From NCBI GenBank assembly GCA_019242475.1, contig JAFAVK010000109.1, forward strand, positions 1 through 64,000: a stretch of 64,000 nt of DNA, in the 5' to 3' direction. Below are positions 32,506-39,801 of this stretch, piece after piece. A program made the position numbers and the translations under genes. The stretch is from Acidobacteriota bacterium. GTDB lineage: Bacteria > Acidobacteriota > Blastocatellia > Pyrinomonadales > Pyrinomonadaceae. Each line of letters starts with the position of its first letter. The stretch's first letter is position 1. Below the pieces are notes generated by a model, which saw only the letters and a list, made by a program, of their open reading frames with translations, was not told the origin of the DNA and made no database searches.

Positions 32506-33084
32506 GTGCCGACGCGCGAAGAGGCTTGGGAACTGCTCTGCGAGTACACGAAGGGGAAGAGCCTGCGGCAGCACGCCCTGGCCGTCGAGGCGGCGATGCG
32601 CGCGGCGGCCGGGCGCTACGGCGGCAGCGAAGCGGACGCGGACGAGTGGGGCGTGACGGGGATGCTGCACGACTTCGACTACGAGATGTTCCCGACGATG
32701 GAGGAGCACCCGTACAAGGGCGCCAACATCCTCTGCGGGCGCGGCTACCCCGACCGCGTCATCCGCGCCATCATGGGCCACGCGACCTACACGGGCGTCC
32801 CGCGCGACACGCCGATGGCGCGCGCCCTCTTCGCGACCGACGAGCTGTGCGGCTTCCTCGTCGCCTGCGCGCTCGTGCGCCCTTCGAAGAGCCTGGACGA
32901 TTTAGAAGTCTCCTCGGTGAAGAAGAAGCTCAAGGACAAGGCGTTCGCGCGCACCGTCAACCGCGAAGACATCCGGCAGGGCGTCGAAGAGCTGGGCGTA
33001 GACCTCGACGAGCACGTCCGCTTCGTCATCGAAGCGCTCAAGCCCGTGCAGGAGCAGATCGGGCTGAAGCCGACGGCCGTGTGA
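32506..33084 (+). CDS. HD-domain phosphohydrolase-like protein
   Basis: 192 residues from GTG 32506 with GAGGAGAG upstream. HD motif: H23 (RQHAL), H55-D56 in MLHDFDYE, a further His in EEHPYKG and in MGHATY. This is the metal-binding pattern of HD hydrolases acting on nucleotides or phosphates. The compact size and the GRGYPDRVIRAIMGHA segment match the group often annotated as HDIG-domain hydrolases of unknown substrate. Divergent from the CcsA/HemX-like gene; convergent with a small membrane protein 10 bp away. Confidence 0.85.
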   Translation: MPTREEAWELLCEYTKGKSLRQHALAVEAAMRAAAGRYGGSEADADEWGVTGMLHDFDYEMFPTMEEHPYKGANILCGRGYPDRVIRAIMGHATYTGVPRDTPMARALFATDELCGFLVACALVRPSKSLDDLEVSSVKKKLKDKAFARTVNREDIRQGVEELGVDLDEHVRFVIEALKPVQEQIGLKPTAV

Positions 33085-33094
33085 ACGCGGCGGC

Positions 33095-33391
33095 TCACGC
33101 CACCAGAAAGAAGGCGGCACAGGCATAGAGTGCCGCCGCGAAGACGAGGGACAGGAGAACAGTGAGGGCCGCCTGTATTTTACGGCGGCGGGGCGTGTGC
33201 CGGTAGACGAAGACGCTGCCGACGGCGGCGAGGGGTATGATGTAGAGCAGGGGGGTGAACTTGCTCGTCAGAAGCGTGAAGTACGGCTCTCGCATCGGCA
33301 CCTTCATCAGCGACGCGGGAGTGACTAACGTCACGCCAATGCCGACGAGGGCGGCGAGCAGCGAGGTTATGATGATTAGTTTCCAGCGCAC
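33095..33391 (-). CDS. Small three-helix membrane protein (unknown)
   Basis: 98 residues starting at GTG. Three hydrophobic helices: about 5-24, 46-63 and 73-97, with a basic loop HTPRRRKIQ between the second and third. No recognised domain. Its stop lies 10 bp from the converging HD gene and it is divergent from the proline dehydrogenase gene. Coding status rests on clean hydrophobicity and its fit between neighbours, so moderate confidence. Confidence 0.6.
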   Translation of the reverse strand: MRWKLIIITSLLAALVGIGVTLVTPASLMKVPMREPYFTLLTSKFTPLLYIIPLAAVGSVFVYRHTPRRRKIQAALTVLLSLVFAAALYACAAFFLVA

Positions 33392-33546
33392 CCGGCTTCA
33401 GGTTCCTTCGCGGTTCGGCGAGGGGCGTCAAAAGTATATGCGGGGCAAACGCCGCAAAGGATAGCACAAAGGCGTGAATCGTCTATCCCGAATCGACAAC
33501 GGAACCCCCTCCCGGGCACGGCTTACGATCCGACCCTGACGAATTT

Positions 33547-34467
33547 ATGGTTGCCAGAAGCACATTGTTATTCCTGTCGCGGCGCGAGGGGCTCAAGGAC
33601 TTCGCCACCCGCTTCAAGCCCTTCCGCCGGATGACCGAGCGCTTCGTCGCCGGCGAAGACATCCGGACGGCCGTCGCCGCCATCCGCGAGCTGAACGCGC
33701 GCGGCTGCACGGCCACCTTCGACCACCTCAACGAGGGCGTGACCAGCCCGGCCGAGACCGAGGGCGAGGTGCGCGAGTACAAGCGCGTGCTCGCCGCCAT
33801 CGACGAGACGGGCATCCGCTCGAACGTCTCGATCAAGCTCACGCAGTTCGGCCTCGCCTTCGACCCGGAGTTGGCCTACCGCAACGCGCGCGCCATCGTC
33901 GAGGAGGCGGCGCGGCGCGGCAACTTCGTCCGCGTGGACATGGAGGACTCGCAGGTCACGCAGGTCACGCTCGACATCTTCCGCCGCCTGCGCGGGGAGT
34001 TCGACCTCAACACCGTCGGCATCGTCTTGCAGTCCTACCTCCGCCGCACCGAGACGGACGTGCAAGCCGTGCTCTCCATCCCGGCGCGCGTCCGGCTTTG
34101 CAAGGGCGCGTACAACGAGCCGCCCGAGGTGGCCTTCCCCGACAAGAGGGACGTGGACGAGAACTACGTCCGCTGCATGAAGCTTTTGCTCAAGAGCGGC
34201 GTCTACCACGGCATCGCCACGCACGACGAGAACATGATCCGCGCGACGAAGGAGTTCGCCGAGAGGGAAGGCGTCGGCAAGGAGAAGTTCGAGTTCCAGA
34301 TGCTCTACGGCGTGCGGCGCGACCTGCAAGAGCGGCTGGCGCGCGAGGGCTACAACGTGCGGGTCTACGTGCCGTACGGGAAGACCTGGTACCCGTACTT
34401 CATGCGCCGGCTGGCCGAGCGCCCCGCCAACGTCTGGTTCGTGATGAAGAACTTCTTCAAGGGCTAA
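33547..34467 (+). CDS. Proline dehydrogenase
   Basis: 306 residues; FAD-dependent oxidation of proline to pyrroline-5-carboxylate, feeding electrons to quinone. This is the stand-alone monofunctional class (as in Thermus/Deinococcus), lacking the P5C dehydrogenase half of PutA. Barrel motifs: SIKLTQFGLAF, FVRVDMEDSQVT, LQSYLRRTETD, RLCKGAYNEP and the C-terminal FEFQMLYGVRRDLQ and VYVPYGKTWYPYFMRRLAE, which bind FAD and proline. The partner P5C dehydrogenase is not in the window. Confidence 0.95.
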   Translation: MVARSTLLFLSRREGLKDFATRFKPFRRMTERFVAGEDIRTAVAAIRELNARGCTATFDHLNEGVTSPAETEGEVREYKRVLAAIDETGIRSNVSIKLTQFGLAFDPELAYRNARAIVEEAARRGNFVRVDMEDSQVTQVTLDIFRRLRGEFDLNTVGIVLQSYLRRTETDVQAVLSIPARVRLCKGAYNEPPEVAFPDKRDVDENYVRCMKLLLKSGVYHGIATHDENMIRATKEFAEREGVGKEKFEFQMLYGVRRDLQERLAREGYNVRVYVPYGKTWYPYFMRRLAERPANVWFVMKNFFKG

Positions 34468-34478
34468 GGAGGTGAGCG

Positions 34479-34979
34479 ATGTTCTGCCCGAACTGCGGCG
34501 CGGCGGAGCAGGCCGTTGACTCTTACTGTAAGCGGTGCGGCGAGTGGCTGCCCGACATGAGGCGCCGGCGCGGCCGTCGCATAGGCAACGCGACGCCCGA
34601 ACAGCTCCTCACGCGGGTGCTCTTCCTCGGCGGCCTGAGCAGCGTGGCCTCGCTCATCGCCACCGTGCTTCTTTTCACCGTCCACACCGGCGGCGGCCCC
34701 GTAGAGAAGGCGGTCATGCTGGCGGCGACCTTCACGCTGCTCGCCTGCGTCTGGCAGTTCATCTCGTCGCTCATCGGCTTCAGGCTGAAGAGGAGGCTGA
34801 CGAGCGCGCGGACGGCCGGGGCCGAAAGGCAGGGGCTGGCGGGGCCGGCGGGGCGGCGGCCGGAACTCGCGGCGGCCGACACCTCGCGGTTCGCCGACGT
34901 GCGGAGCGTCACCGAAGGGACGACGGAACTGCTCGAACCGCTCCCGCGGCGTGGGCGCGACACGGGCGAACTGAGATGA
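34479..34979 (+). CDS. Zinc-ribbon membrane protein
   Basis: 166 residues. N-terminal zinc ribbon with CPNC and CKRC knuckles (residues 3-21), a basic stretch (MRRRRGRRIG), two membrane helices (about 45-65 and 78-98) and an Arg/Ala-rich cytoplasmic tail. This layout is common in small bacterial membrane proteins of unknown role. SD GGAGGTG precedes the ATG. The stop overlaps the NfeD start (ATGA), so both are translated together. Confidence 0.8.
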   Translation: MFCPNCGAAEQAVDSYCKRCGEWLPDMRRRRGRRIGNATPEQLLTRVLFLGGLSSVASLIATVLLFTVHTGGGPVEKAVMLAATFTLLACVWQFISSLIGFRLKRRLTSARTAGAERQGLAGPAGRRPELAAADTSRFADVRSVTEGTTELLEPLPRRGRDTGELR

Positions 34980-35482
34980 ACGAAAACTGGACGTGGATTC
35001 TGTGGACGATCCTCGGGGTGGTGCTCGTCATCGCCGAGGTCTTCACGCCGGGCTTCGTGCTGCTCTGGTTCGGCGTCGGCGCGCTGGCGGCCGCGCTCGC
35101 CGCCTTCCTCGGCGCCGGGCTCGCCGCGCAGTTCGTCCTCTTCATCACGCTCTCGGCGGCGCTCACCGCGCTCTCGCGCACCATCTTCGTCAACTACTTT
35201 ACCAAGAGCGACGAGCCCGAGGGGATGAAGATGGGCGTGGCGTCTCTGCCGGGGCAGGTCGGGACGGTCGTCTCTTCGAGCCAGGGCGCCCTGCACGAGG
35301 GCGCGGTGAAAGTCTTCGGCTCGGTCTGGACGGCCTACCCGGCCGAGGGCGAGCCGCCGCTCGAAGCCGGCGACCGCGTCGTCGTCGAACATCTCCGGGG
35401 CGCCTCCATCTACGTCCGCCGCGCCGACACTCTCCCCGACTGGCGCGCGCGCGAGCTGCCCGACGGCGAGGCGGGGGAATAA
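34976..35482 (+). CDS. NfeD-family membrane protein
   Basis: 168 residues from ATG 34976, overlapping the upstream stop. Three clustered membrane helices (about 6-25, 30-47, 50-68) with the conserved EVFTPGFVLLWFGVGALAAAL opening split by a Pro-Gly turn, then a soluble OB-fold domain (about 85-160: GQVGTVVSS and LEAGDRVVVEHLRGASIYV). This is the short NfeD form that usually works with a flotillin/stomatin partner in membrane quality control; no such partner gene is adjacent. Confidence 0.92.
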   Translation: MNENWTWILWTILGVVLVIAEVFTPGFVLLWFGVGALAAALAAFLGAGLAAQFVLFITLSAALTALSRTIFVNYFTKSDEPEGMKMGVASLPGQVGTVVSSSQGALHEGAVKVFGSVWTAYPAEGEPPLEAGDRVVVEHLRGASIYVRRADTLPDWRARELPDGEAGE

Positions 35483-35519
35483 AGTCTGTCGGCCCGTAGT
35501 TCAACTCGCCTGAATCAAT

Positions 35520-35592
35520 TAACCACAGAGACAGAGAGGCACGGCTTTGAAGACATAAGTCATCAAGCCGTGCCTCTCTGTCTCTGTGGTTA
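35520..35592. repeat. 28-bp perfect inverted repeat between convergent genes
   Basis: Arms 35520-35547 and 35565-35592 pair perfectly over 28 bp around a 17-base loop; the arm contains an ACAGAG-type motif (CCACAGAGACAGAGAGG). It is not heptameric. It lies between the converging NfeD and PP2C genes and is a plausible bidirectional terminator, though no U-tract is evident. Confidence 0.92.
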
Positions 35593-35609
35593 GACTTTGA
35601 GCAGGCGCG

Positions 35610-36536
35610 TTAGAGTCTCTCGGTCGTGTCGTCGTCGTGGCCGATGGTGTCGTCGGGCTCCTGGGCGGGCAGCTCGACGGTGATGCGGTCGGTGTCGGGG
35701 GGGGGCAGGTCGTCGCCTTCGAGGCGCGCGAGGACGACGGTGATGTTGTCCTCGCCGCCGCGCTCGTTGGCCTCGTCCACTAAAGCCTCGCACGCGCGCC
35801 GCAGGTCGCCGCGCGCCTCCTGCACGATGCGGAGCATGTCCTCACCGCGGAGCTTGCCCGAGAGGCCGTCGCTGCACAGGAGGAGCACGTCGCCGCGGAA
35901 GACCTTCACGAGCCCCGTCACCGGCTGCAATTCGGGCTGCGCGCCGAGCGCCTGGAGGATGACGTTGCGGAACATGTGCGTCTCGGCCTCCTGCTCGCTG
36001 ATCTGGCCCACGTCCACCAGCTGCTGGACGAGCGACTGGTCTTTGGTGGCGAGCTTGATCCGGCCGCCGCGGATGACGTAGCCGCGGCTGTCGCCGACCT
36101 GGAGGAGTCCGACGCCGTCCTGCGTGACGGCGGCGGCGGTGAGCGTGGCGCCCATGCCGGAGCAGTGCGGGTCTTCCTGGCTGCGGCGGTGGATGGCGAA
36201 GTTGGCGTAGTCGGTCGCGTTCTTCAGGCACTCGACGAGCGGGGCGTCCTCGGGGCAGGCCCCTTCGTCGCCGTCCTCGTTGAGGAGCAGCTCGCGGACG
36301 GTCTCGACGGCCATGCGGCTCGCCACGTCGCCGGCGAGCGCGCCGCCCATCCCGTCGGAGACGACGAGGACGACGCCCTTCGGCCCGACCTCGAAGCGGC
36401 CCAAGCCGTCGGGGACGGCCTCGCCTTCCGAGCCCGTCCACGCGCCCTGCCCCGACAGGTCGAGCACGAGGAAGTTGTCCTCGTTGCCCGCGCGGACGCG
36501 GCCCACGTTGGTCTTGGCGTAAAGCTCTACGAACAT
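35610..36536 (-). CDS. PP2C-type Ser/Thr protein phosphatase
   Basis: 308 residues; cytoplasmic metal-dependent phosphatase. Motifs of the bacterial PP2C/Stp class: RAGNEDN near the N-terminus, VSDGMGG, GDSRGYVIRGG, KDQSLVQQLVDVGQI, LLLCSDGLSG and EDNITVVLARL, together giving the metal-binding Asp residues. An insert (about 30-50) and an acidic C-terminal tail of about 35 residues are unusual. A likely partner is the receptor-like Ser/Thr kinase encoded at about 42-44 kb, but they are not in one operon. Confidence 0.93.
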   Translation of the reverse strand: MFVELYAKTNVGRVRAGNEDNFLVLDLSGQGAWTGSEGEAVPDGLGRFEVGPKGVVLVVSDGMGGALAGDVASRMAVETVRELLLNEDGDEGACPEDAPLVECLKNATDYANFAIHRRSQEDPHCSGMGATLTAAAVTQDGVGLLQVGDSRGYVIRGGRIKLATKDQSLVQQLVDVGQISEQEAETHMFRNVILQALGAQPELQPVTGLVKVFRGDVLLLCSDGLSGKLRGEDMLRIVQEARGDLRRACEALVDEANERGGEDNITVVLARLEGDDLPPPDTDRITVELPAQEPDDTIGHDDDTTERL

Positions 36537-36539
36537 AAG

Positions 36540-36609
36540 TGAGTTTTCAGTCTTCAGTTTTCAGTCTTCAGTAAGCAGCCCGCGCTGAAAACTGAAGACT
36601 GAAAACTCA
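36540..36609. repeat. Heptamer inverted repeat (TTTTCAG word)
   Basis: Perfect 25-bp arms 36540-36564 and 36585-36609. The left side reads TTTTCAG, TCTTCAG, TTTTCAG, TCTTCAG, TAAGCAG in register. It begins four bases from the PP2C start codon and ends four bases before the stop of the PLP-enzyme gene, filling the gap between two minus-strand genes. Confidence 0.94.
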
Positions 36610-36612
36610 AAA

Positions 36613-37755
36613 CTAAATTTTGCTGAGCGCCTGATCCAAATCGGCGATGATGTCTTCGGTCTCTTCGAGGCCGACCGAGATGCGGACGAGCCCGTCGGTG
36701 ATGCCGAGGCGCGCGCGCGTTTCGGGGAGAACGGAGGCGTGCGTCATCGTCGCCGGGTGCGAAATCAGCGTCTCGACGCCCCCGAGGCTCTCGGCCAGCG
36801 TGCAGAGGCGGACGGATTCTAACACAGTGCGCGCGTTTTCCAGCGAGCCCACGTCGAAGGCCACCATCCCGCCGAACCCCTTCTGCTGCCGCTTCGCCAG
36901 CTCGTGCTGCCGGTGCGAGAGCGAGCCGGGGTAGTAGAGTTTCCGTACCTTCGGGTGCTCCTCTAAGAAAGCGGCGACCGCCCTGCCGGTCGCGTCGTGC
37001 TGCTCCATCCGCACGGCCAGCGTCTTCGTGCCGCGCAGGACGAGCCACGAGTCGAACGGCGAAAGAATCGCGCCGACCGCGTTCTGGATGAAGGCCAGCT
37101 TTTCGGCGTCCTTCTCGTCGTTAAGCACCGCCACGCCGCCCACACTGTCGGAGTGGCCGTTCAAATACTTCGTCGTCGAATGGACGACGATGTCCACGCC
37201 GAACTCGATGGGCCTTTGGAGGTAAGGCGACATGAACGTGTTGTCGCACACGACGCGCGCGCCGGCCGCGTGGGCGAGGTCGGAGACGGCCTTCAAATCG
37301 GTAATCATCATCACGGGGTTCGTCGGCGTCTCGACGAAGACCATGCGCGTGTTCGGCCTGAGCGCCGCCTCGACGTTGAGCGGGTCGGTCGTGTCCACGT
37401 AGGAGAACTCGATGCCGTAGTCGGCGAGCACGCGGCTGAAGAGGCGGAACGTCCCGCCGTACGTGTTGTCGGAGACGACGACGTGCTCGCCGGCCTTTAT
37501 CAACCTCAGCGTCGCGTCGATGGCCGCCATCCCGGAAGCAAACGCGTAGCCGAAGCGCGCCCCTTCGAGCGCCGCGATGTTGCGCTCCACGGCGAGGCGC
37601 GTCGGGTTCTGCGTCCGCGCGTACTCGTAACCGCCGCGCGGCTTTCCCAACCCCTCCTGCTGATAGGTCGAGGTCTGATAGATCGGTACAGTCACCGCCC
37701 CCGTCGTCGGGTCGGGCTCGTTGCCGGCGTGGATGGCTTTTGTGGAAAATCCCAT
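36613..37755 (-). CDS. Cystathionine gamma-synthase/gamma-lyase family PLP enzyme
   Basis: 380 residues, fold-type I PLP enzyme of the Cys/Met metabolism family. YQTSTYQQEG and YARTQNPTR (about 26-53) contribute to the active site, SGMAAIDA holds the cofactor phosphate, and K196 in VHSTTKYLNGHSD forms the Schiff base. It may make cystathionine (gamma-synthase) or cleave it (gamma-lyase). The neighbouring cysteine-synthase/CBS-like gene makes a trans-sulfuration pair plausible in either direction. The start codon abuts a heptamer inverted repeat. Confidence 0.93.
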   Translation of the reverse strand: MGFSTKAIHAGNEPDPTTGAVTVPIYQTSTYQQEGLGKPRGGYEYARTQNPTRLAVERNIAALEGARFGYAFASGMAAIDATLRLIKAGEHVVVSDNTYGGTFRLFSRVLADYGIEFSYVDTTDPLNVEAALRPNTRMVFVETPTNPVMMITDLKAVSDLAHAAGARVVCDNTFMSPYLQRPIEFGVDIVVHSTTKYLNGHSDSVGGVAVLNDEKDAEKLAFIQNAVGAILSPFDSWLVLRGTKTLAVRMEQHDATGRAVAAFLEEHPKVRKLYYPGSLSHRQHELAKRQQKGFGGMVAFDVGSLENARTVLESVRLCTLAESLGGVETLISHPATMTHASVLPETRARLGITDGLVRISVGLEETEDIIADLDQALSKI

Positions 37756-37837
37756 AGTTCAAAGGTTGAAAGTTCAAGGTTCAAAGTTCGAGGCCAAAGC
37801 TTTCAACTTTGAACCTTGAACTTTCAACCTTTGAACT
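37756..37837. repeat. Heptamer inverted repeat filling the whole intergenic gap
   Basis: Perfect 33-bp arms 37756-37788 and 37805-37837 (16-base loop); words GTTCAAA, GGTTGAA, AGTTCAA, GGTTCAA in sevens. It occupies exactly every base between the start codon of the gamma-synthase gene (37753-37755) and the stop codon of the upstream cysteine-synthase gene (37838-37840). The downstream gene's ribosome binding site must lie within this hairpin. Confidence 0.96.
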
Positions 37838-38803
37838 TCAGTCAAAGATTCCCTGGCTCATGTAGCGCTCGGCGCCGTCGGGGAAGAGCGTGACGACGCG
37901 CTTGCCGGGGCCTAAGCGTTCGGCGACCTTGCGAGCCGCCGCGGCGGCCGCGCCGGTCGAGCCGCCGCCGAGCACGCCCTCGGTGCGCGCGAGTTCGCGG
38001 ACGGTCGAGAACGCCTCCAAATCCGAGACGGCCAGAACTTCGTCGGCCGCGTCGCGGTCGAGGTTCGGCGGGATGAACTCGCGCTGGCCGATGCCTTCTA
38101 AACGATAAGGGCCGGGGTTGCCGCCGCCGAGTATTGAACCTTCCGGTTCGACGAGCACGCAGTAGACTTCCGGGTTCACCTTCTTGACGGCGTGCGTGAT
38201 GCCCGTGAACGTGCCGGCCGAGCCGCAGCCCAGAACCAGAGCGTCAATCTTCCCGTCAGTCTGCTCGATGATCTCGCGCGCGGTCGTCTCCTCGTGGAAG
38301 CGCGGGTTGGCGGGGTTCTCGAACTGCTGCGGGATGAAGCTGCCGGGCGTCTCGGCGGCCAGCTCGCGCGCGCGGCGCACGGCGCCCTCCATGCCCTCCT
38401 CGGCCGGGACGTATTCAATCCTTCCCCCGAGCGCCTCCATGATCTTCATCTTCTCGCGCGAGTAGCCCTCGGGCACGCAGAGCACGACGCGGTAGCCGCG
38501 CGCCGCGCCGACGAGCGCGAGCCCAATGCCCGTGTTCCCGGCGGTCGGCTCGATAATCAGCGAGCCGGGTTCGAGGACGCCGCGCCGCTCGGCGTCGAGG
38601 ATCATCCCGAGCGCCGCGCGGTCTTTGACCGACCCGCCCGGGTTCATGTATTCGAGCTTGGCGAACAGCTCGGCCGCGGGCGGCGGCGCGAACCTGGACA
38701 GTTTGAGCAGGGGCGTCCCGCCCACCAGCTCAAGGATGTTCTCGACGGCCCTGAGCGGCGCCCTCTCGCCCTGCGAAGTCCTGCTTTGTGACGGCGTAAC
38801 CAT
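37838..38803 (-). CDS. Cysteine synthase / cystathionine beta-synthase family PLP enzyme
   Basis: 321 residues from ATG 38803. Fold-type II PLP enzyme: K60 in NPGGSVKDRAALGM is the Schiff-base lysine, PTAGNTGIGLALV binds the substrate carboxylate, and GCGSAGTFTG holds the PLP phosphate. It has no C-terminal CBS-pair domain, so O-acetylserine sulfhydrylase or a short cystathionine beta-synthase are both possible; pairing with a gamma-synthase/lyase fits trans-sulfuration. A longer reading frame upstream to 38926 exists only because it runs through a heptamer repeat; I rejected it. Confidence 0.92.
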   Translation of the reverse strand: MVTPSQSRTSQGERAPLRAVENILELVGGTPLLKLSRFAPPPAAELFAKLEYMNPGGSVKDRAALGMILDAERRGVLEPGSLIIEPTAGNTGIGLALVGAARGYRVVLCVPEGYSREKMKIMEALGGRIEYVPAEEGMEGAVRRARELAAETPGSFIPQQFENPANPRFHEETTAREIIEQTDGKIDALVLGCGSAGTFTGITHAVKKVNPEVYCVLVEPEGSILGGGNPGPYRLEGIGQREFIPPNLDRDAADEVLAVSDLEAFSTVRELARTEGVLGGGSTGAAAAAARKVAERLGPGKRVVTLFPDGAERYMSQGIFD

Positions 38804-38865
38804 GAAAGTGGAACTGCCCGATGGTAGCTTAGCGGGTGACGGGTGACAAGCGGCAAAAGGGTGAG

Positions 38866-38950
38866 TAGTGAATGGTGAATGGTGAATAGTGAATGGCAAA
38901 GCGCGGGCGTCCCTTCTCTTCACCATTCACCATTCACTATTCACCATTTA
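38866..38950. repeat. Heptamer inverted repeat (GTGAATG word), divergent gap
   Basis: Left array 38866-38896 (ATGGTGA, ATGGTGA, ATAGTGA) and right array 38919-38950 are inverted; the best perfect arms are 19 bp (38878-38896 and 38930-38948). The two arrays pair in more than one register, shifted by seven. It lies between the divergent cysteine-synthase-like and kdsB genes and must include or adjoin their promoters. Confidence 0.9.
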
Positions 38951-38997
38951 CTGATTCCCCTTGTCTCCCGCCGCGGTCTGGGTTATCTTGTAGTCCC

Positions 38998-39801
38998 GTG
39001 AATCACACGGGCTCACCTGTTCCAAATCCCACGGTCGTCGCAATCATCCCCGCGCGGTACTCTTCGAGCCGGCTCCCGGGCAAACCTCTGTTGGAGATAG
39101 GGGGGCGCCCGATGGTCGTCCACGTCGCGGAGCGCGCGCTCGCGGCTGCGTCCGTCTCGCGCGCCGTCGTCGCCACCGACGACCGACGCATCTACGAAGC
39201 CGTCACCGCCGCCGGCCACGAAGCTTTAATGACGAGCCCCGGGCACGCCTCGGGGAGCGACCGTTTGGCCGAGGCCGCCGGGAAGATTGACTGCGACATC
39301 GTCGTCAACGTGCAGGGCGACGAGCCGTTGATTTCGCCCGACACCATCGAGGTCGCCGTCGGCGCGCTGCTCGAAGACGAGACGGCCGCGGTCTCGACCA
39401 CCTCCGAGCCCATTGAGACGGCGGCCGACGTGCTGAGCACGGACGTGGTCAAGGTCGTCGTGGACGCGCGGGGAAGGGCGCTCTACTTCTCGCGCTCGCC
39501 CGTGCCTTACCCGCGCGAGGCGGCGCGGCGCTACGGCTCGCTGGCCGCGGCGCTCGAAGTCGAGCCCGGTCTGCTCGGCACCTTCCGCAAGCACACGGGG
39601 CTTTATGTTTACCGCCGGGCCTTTTTGTTAGAATACGCGCGTTGGCCCCAGACGGCGCTCGAACGCGCCGAATCGCTCGAACAGCTGCGCGTGCTCGAAC
39701 GCGGGTACGCGATACGTGTGGTCGAAGCGGCCTCCCCGTCAATCGGCGTGGACACCGCAGACGACCTGCAACGCGTTCGCAAATTGCTTGAGGCTGACTG
39801 A
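38998..39801 (+). CDS. kdsB: CMP-KDO synthetase
   Basis: 267 residues from GTG 38998. Activates KDO with CTP for lipid A inner-core assembly. VAIIPARYSSSRLPGKPLLEI (read in two parts: VAIIPARYSSSR, then LPGKPL) is the nucleotide-binding N-terminus; VVATDDRRI, NVQGDEPLISP and YFSRSPVPYPR follow; the late HTGLYVYRR and SIGVDTADDLQRV complete the family. A longer frame from 38893 exists but its first 35 codons are repeat-derived. It overlaps pyrG by one base (TGATG). Confidence 0.95.
   Translation: MNHTGSPVPNPTVVAIIPARYSSSRLPGKPLLEIGGRPMVVHVAERALAAASVSRAVVATDDRRIYEAVTAAGHEALMTSPGHASGSDRLAEAAGKIDCDIVVNVQGDEPLISPDTIEVAVGALLEDETAAVSTTSEPIETAADVLSTDVVKVVVDARGRALYFSRSPVPYPREAARRYGSLAAALEVEPGLLGTFRKHTGLYVYRRAFLLEYARWPQTALERAESLEQLRVLERGYAIRVVEAASPSIGVDTADDLQRVRKLLEAD

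Noticed and set aside
38804..38926. N-terminal extension of the cysteine-synthase-like protein
   Set aside because: The extra 41 residues are encoded by the heptamer repeat and spacer; the family fold begins close to the ATG at 38803.
38893..38997. N-terminal extension of KdsB
   Set aside because: Encoded by the right arm of the heptamer repeat; KdsB proteins start shortly before the VAIIPAR strand, matching GTG 38998.
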